Positions 56,482-64,000 of a DNA stretch of 64,000 nt are shown piece by piece. Location: the NCBI RefSeq assembly GCF_900110685.1, contig NZ_FOES01000002.1, forward strand, positions 124,001 through 188,000, given 5' to 3'. Position numbers and translations under genes: made by a program. The number at the start of each line of letters is the position of its first letter. Position 1 is the first letter of the stretch. Under the pieces are notes generated by a model, which ran no database searches, had not been told where the DNA came from, and was given only the letters and a program-made list of their open reading frames with translations. This DNA is from Piscibacillus halophilus. Lineage in GTDB: Bacteria > Bacillota > Bacilli > Bacillales > Alkalibacillaceae.

Positions 56482-57039
56482 TTAAGCACGTGATACGTAT
56501 TTACCGTCTGATGTACTTACCACTAATACATCACCTTCATTAACAAAGAAAGGAACTTGAACAGTATAACCTGTTTCTAATTTAGCTGGTTTTGTACCAC
56601 CACTTGCCGTGTCACCTTTTACACCTGGCTCAGTTTCGATTACTTCTAATTCCACATTGTTTGGAAGTTCAATACCTAACGTATCTCCTTCATACATTAA
56701 AACCGTTACTTCGGTATTTTCTTTCATGAAATTCAATTCATTTTCAATTGTTTTAGTAGGAATTTCAATTTGTTCAAACGTCTCAGTATCCATGAATGCA
56801 TGATTATTACCGTCAGCATATAGATACTGCATTTTACGACGCTCTAAGTGAGCTTTATTTACTTTTTCACCAGCTCTGAACGTTTTCTCTTGAATGTTTC
56901 CGTTTTCTAAGTTTCTTAATTTAGATCGTACAAATGCTGCACCTTTACCCGGTTTAACGTGTTGGAATTCAATAACTTGCCATATGGAATTATCTAATTC
57001 AATTGTTAATCCCGTTTTAAAATCATTAACAGAAATCAT
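56482..57039 (-). CDS. efp: translation elongation factor P
   Basis: A 185-residue three-domain factor that relieves ribosome stalling at polyproline. The tip lysine is K32 ([17 protein letters not shown]), the residue that Bacillus modifies with 5-aminopentanol. Domain III ends [20 protein letters not shown]. It begins 19 bases after papA stops. Confidence 0.97.
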   Translation of the reverse strand: MISVNDFKTGLTIELDNSIWQVIEFQHVKPGKGAAFVRSKLRNLENGNIQEKTFRAGEKVNKAHLERRKMQYLYADGNNHAFMDTETFEQIEIPTKTIENELNFMKENTEVTVLMYEGDTLGIELPNNVELEVIETEPGVKGDTASGGTKPAKLETGYTVQVPFFVNEGDVLVVSTSDGKYVSRA

Positions 57040-57058
57040 TGTTTTGCCTCCTCGAAGG

Positions 57059-58123
57059 TTATAAAGTAATTAATTCCTTAGGTGAGAATGTTAAGGTTTC
57101 ATTTCCGTCTTCAGTAATAACGGTATCGTCCTCAATACGACATCCGCCAACATTTGGCACATAAATACCCGGTTCAATTGTAACAACCATTCCTGGCTTT
57201 AGAACAGTGTTAGAACGATAAGATAATCCTGGGCCTTCATGAACATCCATTCCTAGACCATGCCCAGTTGAATGACCAAAATATTCACCGTAACCTTTCT
57301 CTTTAATGTAATCTCGTGTTAGAGCATCAGCTTCAATACCTGTCATTCCAGCCTTTGTATGCTCCATTCCACGTTTTTGTGCTTCCAATACAACATCATA
57401 TATTTCTTTTAGCTTTTCGTCAATTTCACCGACTGCAACTGTTCGAGTAATATCAGAGCAATAGCCTTGATATAGAGCCCCGAAATCTAATGTTACCAAT
57501 TCACCAGATTGAATTTCTTTATCAGATGCGACCCCATGAGGTAATGCTGATCGATATCCAGATGCAACGATAATATCAAATGAAGATGAGGTAGCCCCTT
57601 GACGACGCATAAAGAATTCTAATTCATTTGAGATGTCAATTTCTTTAACCCCAGGTTTTATGTAAGACTGAATATGTTCAAATGCATCATCTGCAATTTC
57701 AGCCGCTTTCTTCAGAATACTAATTTCTTCTTCAGACTTAATAAGTCGAAGCTCTTCTACTAGTCCTGATTCAGGTATGAATTCTGCTTCAAGTTCGCTA
57801 CGGTAAGTATCGAATATAGAATACGTCATAGTATCCTTTTCAAAGCCTATTTTATTTACATTAAGTTCTTTTACTTGTTTTGCAACTTCTTCATGGATTG
57901 GTCCCTTGTGCTCGATAATGTCATAACCTTGAATCTGTTCATTAGCTTGAACAGTGTATCGAAAATCGGTAATGAATAAAGCTTTATTCAATGTAACTAA
58001 TACGACACCCGCTGTCCCTGTAAATCCAGTTAAATAACGTCTATTTTTTCCGTTTGTAACTAAAAATCCATCTAAGTTTTTCTCTTCCATTTTCTTTCTT
58101 AATTGACTTAACTTACCTGACAT
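57059..58123 (-). CDS. papA: Xaa-Pro peptidase (M24 family, YqhT)
   Basis: A 354-residue creatinase-fold metallopeptidase removing N-terminal residues before proline. Metal ligands: [16 protein letters not shown] (two aspartates), [14 protein letters not shown] (His) and [19 protein letters not shown] (two glutamates). Co-transcribed with efp, whose targets are proline-rich proteins. Confidence 0.93.
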   Translation of the reverse strand: MSGKLSQLRKKMEEKNLDGFLVTNGKNRRYLTGFTGTAGVVLVTLNKALFITDFRYTVQANEQIQGYDIIEHKGPIHEEVAKQVKELNVNKIGFEKDTMTYSIFDTYRSELEAEFIPESGLVEELRLIKSEEEISILKKAAEIADDAFEHIQSYIKPGVKEIDISNELEFFMRRQGATSSSFDIIVASGYRSALPHGVASDKEIQSGELVTLDFGALYQGYCSDITRTVAVGEIDEKLKEIYDVVLEAQKRGMEHTKAGMTGIEADALTRDYIKEKGYGEYFGHSTGHGLGMDVHEGPGLSYRSNTVLKPGMVVTIEPGIYVPNVGGCRIEDDTVITEDGNETLTFSPKELITL

Positions 58124-58141
58124 ATGAATCCTCTCCCTTGT

Positions 58142-58582
58142 TTATATATTATTTAAAAGTTTTAACATGGCAAATGCAGCGATTAAATATCCTTCAGTCC
58201 CAAAGCCAGTAATCTGTCCTGCTGCAACAGGTGTGATATATGAGTGTGACCGAAATGCCTCACGGTTATGTATATTAGAAATATGCACTTCAATAACAGG
58301 TGGATTAATGGCTTCCACCGCATCACGAAGTGCAATACTAGTATGCGTATAGGCACCAGGATTAAAAATAACACCGGCGAATTTTTCGTTAGCATGATGC
58401 AGCTGATCAATTAATTCACCTTCATGATTAGATTGAAACGTACTGACTTCAATATCGTGTCTCTTAAAAAACTCAATCAGTTCTAGTTCTACATCATTTA
58501 ATGTGCGATTGCCATAAACAGACTGGTCTCTTTGACCAAGTAAATTTAAATTAGGTCCATTCAACAAAAGTACTCGGCACAT
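58142..58582 (-). CDS. aroQ: type II 3-dehydroquinate dehydratase
   Basis: A 146-residue shikimate-pathway enzyme. LNGPNLNLLGQRDQSVYG carries the catalytic tyrosine and NPGAYTHTSIALRDA the substrate-binding block; HISNIHNREAFRSHSYI has the catalytic histidine. Starts 45 bases after yqhR. Confidence 0.96.
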   Translation of the reverse strand: MCRVLLLNGPNLNLLGQRDQSVYGNRTLNDVELELIEFFKRHDIEVSTFQSNHEGELIDQLHHANEKFAGVIFNPGAYTHTSIALRDAVEAINPPVIEVHISNIHNREAFRSHSYITPVAAGQITGFGTEGYLIAAFAMLKLLNNI

Positions 58583-58627
58583 ATATATTCCCCTTAAATA
58601 TTCTGTCTTTTTAATAGTCTATCATAA

Positions 58628-59128
58628 TTAAGCCTCTTTTTGGGGATGATTCGCTACAATTCGACGGTCATGATGTTCGTATGAAATAGTATAGCCTACG
58701 AAAACTCCATATAGCACGAATTGACAAATCGTTGTAACGATTGTATCACTAGATAAGTCATAAAATGTTGGAACATAGTAAAACATCGGATTCATGATGA
58801 TAAATACTAACACCCAAAGTCCGATTCCAAACATAATCCCAGGCATAACGCCATGTAAATTTTTCATCAATAAATAATAAACAAGAGCTGGCAAAACTCC
58901 AAGAACCGTGATAATGGCTAAGCTGATTAGTTCTCCCGTTATTCCTTCTGTCCAACTACCTGAGAAAAAGGATCTTAAAATAAAGGACCCGTGTGATACT
59001 TCTGAAAAAGAGAAGAAATAAGCGATAGAGCTAATAATTCCCCAAATAAATGCACCTGCTGCTCCACAAAACAGACTTTTTAAAAATACAGATCGTTTAC
59101 TCTCTTCTTGATTTTGTTTACTTGCCAA
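58628..59128 (-). CDS. yqhR: YqhR membrane protein
   Basis: A 166-residue membrane protein with four helices (FCGAAGAFIWGIISSIAYF, ISLAIITVLGVLPALVYYLL, IMFGIGLWVLVFIIM, IVTTICQFVLYGVFVGY) and charged ends. Position between aroQ and yqhP is that of YqhR. The role is unknown. First gene of the yqhR-aroQ-papA-efp run. Confidence 0.82.
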   Translation of the reverse strand: MASKQNQEESKRSVFLKSLFCGAAGAFIWGIISSIAYFFSFSEVSHGSFILRSFFSGSWTEGITGELISLAIITVLGVLPALVYYLLMKNLHGVMPGIMFGIGLWVLVFIIMNPMFYYVPTFYDLSSDTIVTTICQFVLYGVFVGYTISYEHHDRRIVANHPQKEA

Positions 59129-59301
59129 TGTTCATCACCTCTCAAAGATAGTTTGTACGAATCAAAATGAATCATACTTAATTAATATCATGTACGTTGG
59201 ACGCAAATTTTAGTAAAATATACATAGAATACCGTATATTAGTTGACTCACATGGCAAGATAATAATAAATTAAAAGATTACGGTTTGAAAGGAGTCTGT
59301 C

Positions 59302-59634
59302 ATGAGTCAGAACGCAAAATATTTCGTTTATGGAATTATTGGTTTAGCTGCTTTAGGACTTTTTTATAATTTGATTGTCAACCCTGTTAGTTTTTTTAAG
59401 TCTATATTTATGATGCTAGGTTTCGCTCTAGTAATTGGGATTGTGCTTTATTACTTTTTGATCGGTCGACATAGAACCGGACAAAATGCTAATTACCGCA
59501 AAGCGCTAAAACAATCCAGGAAAAAATATGGTAGAAATACTGTACCATTTTCCAAACCTAATGGGGCTAGTAAAATCCAAAGAACTAACAGAAAAGCAAC
59601 ACATTTAACCGTTATAAAAGGGAATAAAAAATAG
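59302..59634 (+). CDS. yqhP: YqhP-like small membrane protein
   Basis: A 110-residue protein with two membrane helices (YFVYGIIGLAALGLFYNLI and IFMMLGFALVIGIVLYYFLI) and a very basic C-terminal half. Length and place match YqhP/SA1362-like proteins of unknown function. Ribosome site GAAAGGAGT. Divergent from yqhR, with 173 bases between. Confidence 0.82.
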   Translation: MSQNAKYFVYGIIGLAALGLFYNLIVNPVSFFKSIFMMLGFALVIGIVLYYFLIGRHRTGQNANYRKALKQSRKKYGRNTVPFSKPNGASKIQRTNRKATHLTVIKGNKK

Positions 59635-59660
59635 CTGAATCTCAAAATAGATTCAGCTAA
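59626..59660 (-). terminator. terminator of yqhO, overlapping yqhP stop
   Basis: TAGCTGAATCT pairs with AGATTCAGCTA around six bases (59632-59659); on the minus strand a T run follows. The arm lies on the last codon of yqhP. Confidence 0.82.
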
Positions 59661-60558
59661 AATTAATTTTAGGAGACCAAGTTTGAAAAAATGTGTTCGC
59701 TGACTCTTCCCCTAAGTGATATAAATAATCTTTATCTTTTTGTTTTAAATCAAAATCTGTCGCCTTAATATCCTCATCTATCGGGATAAACATAATATTT
59801 TTAGCTTCACTATTTGATATATGCCTAGAGTCATGTGCTTGGATCATCGTGGATACAATAGCAGGTAACATGTCAAAGGCATTATTGATTGGTTGGTCAG
59901 GCACAGGAGATTCTTCTGCACTTAATTTAATCCCAAGTGTCGGCCTAGGTTGAGCTAGCTTTTTTTGTTTGAAAATCCAATATGGAAAGTTACTAAGGGT
60001 TCCTCCGTCAATAAACATGTTTTGTTTGCTCCCAGGACCAATAATTTTAATGGGGCGGAAAAAATAAGGAATGCTGATGCTTATTCTGACAGCTTTAGAA
60101 ACAGGAAATGTTTCAGGTTTTATACCATAGACTGGCTCTAAATCATCTGGAAATACCGCAATACGTCCATTCGTAATATCTGCACCTATTATATAGAGAG
60201 ATTGATCAACATCTGAAAACGTCCTTATCCCTTTCGCTCTTAGAAGATCATCAATCCATTTCTCAATATATTTCCCTTGATACAATCCTAAACTAAAATA
60301 TAACCATAACCATTTTATAATAGGGACTTTCTTAGCAACTGGATGAGGATCTAAAAATTTTTCTGTATTGACAGTATCTATAATTTTCTTAATCTCCTGG
60401 TGTCGGTATCCCGCAGCTATTAACGCAGCTATTAACGCTCCTGCTGAAGCTCCTGCTACCCTTTCAAACTTTATCCCAAGCCTGTCGCATTCTGCTAAGG
60501 CCCCTAAAAACGCAAAAGCTTTAATACCCCCTCCAGAAAAAACACCATCCACTTTCAT
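59653..60558 (-). CDS. yqhO: patatin-like phospholipase (YqhO)
   Basis: A 301-residue patatin-family hydrolase. The oxyanion hole is SGGGIKAFAFLGAL, the serine is in GASAGAL and the aspartate in DGGTLSNFP, giving the usual Ser-Asp dyad. It has no signal peptide and probably acts on membrane lipids from inside. ATG at 60558 follows GGAGGG; the longer frame lacks a site. Confidence 0.9.
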   Translation of the reverse strand: MKVDGVFSGGGIKAFAFLGALAECDRLGIKFERVAGASAGALIAALIAAGYRHQEIKKIIDTVNTEKFLDPHPVAKKVPIIKWLWLYFSLGLYQGKYIEKWIDDLLRAKGIRTFSDVDQSLYIIGADITNGRIAVFPDDLEPVYGIKPETFPVSKAVRISISIPYFFRPIKIIGPGSKQNMFIDGGTLSNFPYWIFKQKKLAQPRPTLGIKLSAEESPVPDQPINNAFDMLPAIVSTMIQAHDSRHISNSEAKNIMFIPIDEDIKATDFDLKQKDKDYLYHLGEESANTFFQTWSPKINFS

Positions 60559-60651
60559 AAGATCCCTCCGTCCATCAATACGCATATCATCCTATGAACA
60601 AGAAATAAAAATTAGAACACGATGTTTTTTCTCATGATTGACTTAAATAGT

Positions 60652-60678
60652 AAAAAGAGCCTGGCAATAGCCAGACTC
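60652..60678 (-). terminator. terminator of nrdJ
   Basis: GAGTCTGGC (minus) and GCCAGGCTC pair around four bases (60657-60678), followed by five T (60652-60656). Confidence 0.85.
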
Positions 60679-60688
60679 AAAATTTATC

Positions 60689-63247
60689 TTACAAACCACA
60701 TTTTAATTGTGCTCCACAGTTAGTACATGTGTTGCATCCACCAACGTCTTCTACACTTCCTTTTCGGCAGACAGGGCACGTATCACCAATTTCCGAACCA
60801 ATATTCACATTCGTTTTATCAAGTTCTTGAACAGTTTCCATTAATACGACTTTCTTTTCCTCTTTTTCAAAAAGCTCTTGTTGTTCCGACCAGTCATTCT
60901 CCTCAGCTTTTAAAGTTAATACTTGAGTATCACGACTACCATCTACATAAACAGTACCACCTTTAGCTCCACCTTTATAAAGTCGACGGTAGACTTTCTC
61001 TACTTGATCGACACGGTAACCTTTAGGTGCATTAACGGTTTTCGAAATCGAACTATCTACCCAACGCTGTATGACACATTGAGTATCTGCATGTGCTTCT
61101 GGTGATAAATCCATAGCCGTTACAAACCAAGATGGTAACTCGTCTTTTGGTGCATTTGGGTTTTGGTTGTAATATTCTTCTACAATATCTGCTTTAACCT
61201 CAATAAATTTACCTAGTCGGCCACTTCGATAATAAGTGAACGAGAAATAAGGTTCAAGACCAGTAGAGACTCCTACCATTGTTCCAGTAGAACCAGTCGG
61301 GGCAACTGTTAATAAATGCGAGTTACGTATACCATGTTCTAAAATACCTTGTTTAATATCTTCAGGCATTTTTTGCATATAACCCGTACTAATGAACTTT
61401 TCACGTAGCATTTTTGTCTCTTGTTCTGTATTTCCAATTAAGAAAGGGAAACTGCCTTTCTCTTTGGCTAATTCTATTGATGTACGGTAAGCAGTTGTAG
61501 CAATCGTCTCAAAAATTTTATCGACTAGCTGATTACCTTCTTCAGACCCATACTCGGTCTCACAATAAATTAATAAGTCATGTAAGCCCATAACACCTAA
61601 CCCAACACGGCGTTCGCCGAGAGCTTGTTCACGGTTTTCATCTAAGAAGTAAGGAGTCGCATCAATGACGTTATCTTGCATTCTGATGCCTACTTCCACT
61701 GTTCTTTTAAGTTTATCGAAATCAGGTTGCTTACGATCTTGATCTGCAATATTAGCTAAATTAACAGCTGCAAGATTACAAACAGAATACGGTGCTAATG
61801 GCTGTTCACCACATGGGTTTGTCGCAACAACCTTTTGGCCATAAGCCTTCGCATTTGTTTCTTTATTAGCATTATCAATAAAGAAAATTCCTGGTTCAGC
61901 TGAATATGTTGCACAAATGTTAATTAAATTCCAAAGCTCTTTCGCCTTGATTCGCTTATAAACTTTGATACTATAACCTAGATTTTCCCATTCGCGGACA
62001 TCGCCAACTTCATGCCAATGTTCATTATAAGCTTTCATTTCTTCCTCATTATAACTTTCTACATTAGGGAAACGTAATTCATATTCTTCATCGTTTTCTA
62101 CAGCTTCCATGAAATCATCTGTAATACATACTGAAATGTTAGCACCCGTTAAGAAATCAGGGTTATGAACACTGTAAGTACCACCATCTCTAAGTTTTGT
62201 TTCCGCTTCTCTAATATTTTCGTCAGAGAAACCACCTTGCCCAGGTATATGTTTATAATTAACTATCCCTTGATACATTTGTTCTTCTGTAGTAGTTAAT
62301 GGTGTAAATTTAAGCTTGTCCTTTGCCAGCTGCTGAACCGTTTCATCTTCAATATTTTCAATTAAGTACCTTAAGATTCGAGGGTTTTGCATTTTAGAAA
62401 TAATAAACTCAATAATATCAGGATGCCAATCGTTTAGCATGATCATTTGGGCACCTCTACGAGAACCCCCTTGCTCAACTAAGTGGGTCAACTTCGCAAT
62501 ATCATCTAACCAAGAAACTGAACCAGATGATTTACCATTAACCCCTCTCGCTAAGGTGTTACGAGGTCGCAAGGTCGAACCATTAGTACCAACGCCACCA
62601 CCACGGGACATAATTTCCATTACTTGTTTTCTATGATCACTGATTCCCTCTCTGGAATCTTTAACAAATGGCATAACATAACAGTTAAAGTACGTAACGT
62701 CTGTATTGGAACCAGCTCCATATAACACTCTTCCAGCTGGAATAAAGTTTAACTGAGATAGCTCTTCATTAAACTTTTCAAACCATTCTTGACGCTTTTC
62801 TGATGTGCGTTCAACCTCTGCAAGACCAGTTGCATTCCGACGTGCAATTTGCTCATAATAAACCTCTAATGGCTTATCTATCACACTTATTGGACGTTCA
62901 ATAATACCAGATTCCTGTTCATCTTCCTTCTCTAGTACATGGACATAATCTTCATCAATTTTTATTTTTGCCTTTTTAGTTTCATCATTAATTGATACAA
63001 TAAATCCTGTACCTCTTGCAGGGAATTTAGGATCTTCTTTAATCGTTAAAACAACAAAATCGCCTGCTTTTAAAGTTTTCTTTTCAGTATCTTTAAAAGC
63101 GTAACGATCTAACATGACTAATCGAGATACGCCTTTATGCGTTGTGTTCATCTCGGAAGTGATGGGATGCACTTGTGGGAACTGTTTGATATCTTCATTT
63201 AAACGATCCACATCAATTTGATAATCCCGGGTCTTAACACCTTGCAT
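60689..63247 (-). CDS. nrdJ: B12-dependent (class II) ribonucleotide reductase
   Basis: An 852-residue reductase that uses adenosylcobalamin to make the thiyl radical. Signatures: GGGVGTNGSTLRPR, NPCGEQPLAPYSVCNLA with the radical and redox cysteines, and APTGSTGTMVGVSTGLEPYFS. The C terminus has a zinc-ribbon-like cysteine set (CPVCRKGS.., CNTCTNCG, CGL) for rereduction. ATG at 63247 has AAGGAG; an in-frame extension to 63280 is unlikely. Oxygen-independent, so it serves both aerobic and anaerobic growth. Two NrdR boxes lie upstream. Confidence 0.95.
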   Translation of the reverse strand: MQGVKTRDYQIDVDRLNEDIKQFPQVHPITSEMNTTHKGVSRLVMLDRYAFKDTEKKTLKAGDFVVLTIKEDPKFPARGTGFIVSINDETKKAKIKIDEDYVHVLEKEDEQESGIIERPISVIDKPLEVYYEQIARRNATGLAEVERTSEKRQEWFEKFNEELSQLNFIPAGRVLYGAGSNTDVTYFNCYVMPFVKDSREGISDHRKQVMEIMSRGGGVGTNGSTLRPRNTLARGVNGKSSGSVSWLDDIAKLTHLVEQGGSRRGAQMIMLNDWHPDIIEFIISKMQNPRILRYLIENIEDETVQQLAKDKLKFTPLTTTEEQMYQGIVNYKHIPGQGGFSDENIREAETKLRDGGTYSVHNPDFLTGANISVCITDDFMEAVENDEEYELRFPNVESYNEEEMKAYNEHWHEVGDVREWENLGYSIKVYKRIKAKELWNLINICATYSAEPGIFFIDNANKETNAKAYGQKVVATNPCGEQPLAPYSVCNLAAVNLANIADQDRKQPDFDKLKRTVEVGIRMQDNVIDATPYFLDENREQALGERRVGLGVMGLHDLLIYCETEYGSEEGNQLVDKIFETIATTAYRTSIELAKEKGSFPFLIGNTEQETKMLREKFISTGYMQKMPEDIKQGILEHGIRNSHLLTVAPTGSTGTMVGVSTGLEPYFSFTYYRSGRLGKFIEVKADIVEEYYNQNPNAPKDELPSWFVTAMDLSPEAHADTQCVIQRWVDSSISKTVNAPKGYRVDQVEKVYRRLYKGGAKGGTVYVDGSRDTQVLTLKAEENDWSEQQELFEKEEKKVVLMETVQELDKTNVNIGSEIGDTCPVCRKGSVEDVGGCNTCTNCGAQLKCGL

Positions 63248-63335
63248 GATGGTCACTCCTTCTTTCGACAAAATCTGCAATCCATAAGAATATAAGATTG
63301 CTTGTTGAGATAAAGATAACAGAACTCATATCATA

Positions 63336-63351
63336 TTTCAATATATTGTAT
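63336..63351. promoter_or_regulatory. NrdR box 1 of nrdJ
   Basis: TTTCAATATATTGTAT has the CAATATATTG core of the NrdR consensus ACACwATATATwGTGT. It lies 32 bases, three helical turns, from box 2, as usual for the tandem sites of NrdR. Confidence 0.75.
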
Positions 63352-63367
63352 GAAGTTTTTAAAATTA

Positions 63368-63383
63368 ACACAATATATTGTGC
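63368..63383. promoter_or_regulatory. NrdR box 2 of nrdJ
   Basis: ACACAATATATTGTGC, only the last base off the full consensus. With box 1 it should let NrdR repress nrdJ when dATP is plentiful. Confidence 0.82.
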
Positions 63384-63478
63384 GGACTAGCATATTAATA
63401 TTCTTTCGTCAACAGAGGTTTTTGTCGAAAATCAAAAAAGTGATTTCAACAAAGTCATAAGATCAACAAATTTTATCT

Positions 63479-63507
63479 TTGAATATTGCTGTCATCACTT
63501 ATATAAT
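63479..63507 (+). promoter_or_regulatory. SigmaA promoter of yqhL
   Basis: TTGAAT (63479-63484), 17 bases, TATAAT (63502-63507), 32 bases before the ATG. Confidence 0.7.
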
Positions 63508-63538
63508 GTAATAGAGAAAGAGAAGAGAGGGGATCAAA

Positions 63539-63931
63539 ATGGATATTATTTTATCTATTTTAATCGTAATAGCTGTATTTATTTTAATCGGAGTCTTTCG
63601 TTATGTAAGAACGAATAAATTTTTAAAATCGTTAACTGAAGAACAGTTTATTGAAGGTTATCGAAAAGCTCAATTAATTGATGTGCGCGAACCAAATGAA
63701 TTTGAACGTGGACATATTTTAGGAGCTCGAAATATTCCAATCTCTCAGTTAAAACAACGTTTACAGGAAATACGTCCTGATAAGCCTGTTTATCTTTATT
63801 GCCAAAGTGGACAACGCTCCTTACGTGCAGCTACTATGCTAAAGAAAAAAGGCTATCAAGATTTAAACCATCTTAAAGGTGGCTTCCGCAAGTGGACTGG
63901 GAAAGTTAAAGTGAAGAAAAAATCTTACTAA
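63539..63931 (+). CDS. yqhL: membrane-anchored rhodanese (YqhL)
   Basis: A 130-residue protein with an N-terminal membrane helix (IILSILIVIAVFILIGVFRY) and a rhodanese domain: IDVREPNEFERGHILGARNIP, then the active loop CQSGQRS with the sulfur-carrying cysteine and the closing LKGGFRKWTG. It probably handles sulfane sulfur at the membrane. Ribosome site AGAGAGGGG. Its own terminator follows. Confidence 0.92.
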   Translation: MDIILSILIVIAVFILIGVFRYVRTNKFLKSLTEEQFIEGYRKAQLIDVREPNEFERGHILGARNIPISQLKQRLQEIRPDKPVYLYCQSGQRSLRAATMLKKKGYQDLNHLKGGFRKWTGKVKVKKKSY

Positions 63932-63959
63932 ATGATTCCATACAATGGAATCATTTTTT
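63931..63959 (+). terminator. terminator of yqhL
   Basis: AATGATTCCA (63931-63940) pairs with TGGAATCATT (63946-63955) around a 5-base loop, followed by a T run. Nothing recognised after it to the window end. Confidence 0.9.
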
Positions 63960-64000
63960 ATTCCAAAAACAAGAACACACGTTTGGTGTTTACTAAGATT

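Noticed and set aside
63248-63335. Cobalamin riboswitch before nrdJ
   Set aside because: No B12-box-like sequence or long structured leader; the region is explained by NrdR boxes.
1-64000. CRISPR array, tRNA, rRNA or insertion sequence
   Set aside because: No regular repeats with spacers, no cloverleaf or rRNA-like blocks and no transposase frames were seen.

Overview
The window comes from the chromosome of a low-GC, endospore-forming Bacillaceae bacterium. Gene order largely follows the Bacillus subtilis yqjX-to-yqhL region: uvrX/yolD, namA, rnz, polYA, bkd cluster, spo0A-spoIVB-recN-argR, dxs/ispA, xseAB-folD-nusB, accBC, spoIIIA, efp and aroQ. Complete spoIIIA, spo0A and spoIVB genes show a spore former. 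Cobalamin-dependent enzymes (methylmalonyl-CoA mutase, class II ribonucleotide reductase) and an OLE RNA locus point to a halophilic, alkaliphilic or otherwise stress-adapted relative rather than B. subtilis itself. The species cannot be fixed from the sequence alone.

Layout. 1-10.6 kb: the end of a UvrX-type translesion polymerase with its YolD partner, assorted hydrolases, then namA-rnz-aldehyde dehydrogenase and a second Y-family polymerase (polYA). 10.7-15.9 kb (minus strand): a YqjE-type peptidase and a propionyl/methylmalonyl-CoA module (split B12 mutase, epimerase, carboxyltransferase). 16-21.6 kb: a tiny Prli42-like membrane protein, then NAD synthesis (niaR-nifS facing nadB-nadC-nadA, with a likely NiaR operator between). 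21.7-33.2 kb: yqjA, brxB and the branched-chain keto-acid operon bkdR-ptb-bcd-buk-lpdV-bkdAA-bkdAB-bkdB. 33.3-38.4 kb: yqzF, a decayed-looking stretch, a Nudix hydrolase, an aspartokinase, spo0A with a SigmaH promoter, and spoIVB. 38.6-48.5 kb: one long minus-strand run from nusB, folD, xseA, xseB and ispA, through a large structured non-coding RNA (OLE) and its membrane protein partner OapA, to dxs, tlyA, argR and recN. 48.7-57 kb: asp23-accCB (with a FapR-like operator), the eight spoIIIA genes (with a SigmaE promoter), and efp. 57-64 kb: papA, aroQ, yqhR, yqhP, a patatin, B12-dependent nrdJ with tandem NrdR boxes, and yqhL.

How the parts fit. Valine and isoleucine are deaminated by Bcd, decarboxylated by the Bkd complex, and either turned to acid plus ATP (Ptb/Buk) or, through propionyl-CoA, to succinyl-CoA by the methylmalonyl-CoA module. 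Both this module and NrdJ need cobalamin. The most notable items are the OLE RNA/OapA pair inside the isoprenoid operon and a BkdR regulator that has lost the sigma-54-contacting GAFTGA loop and whose operon shows a SigmaA promoter with a cre-like site instead of a -24/-12 promoter.
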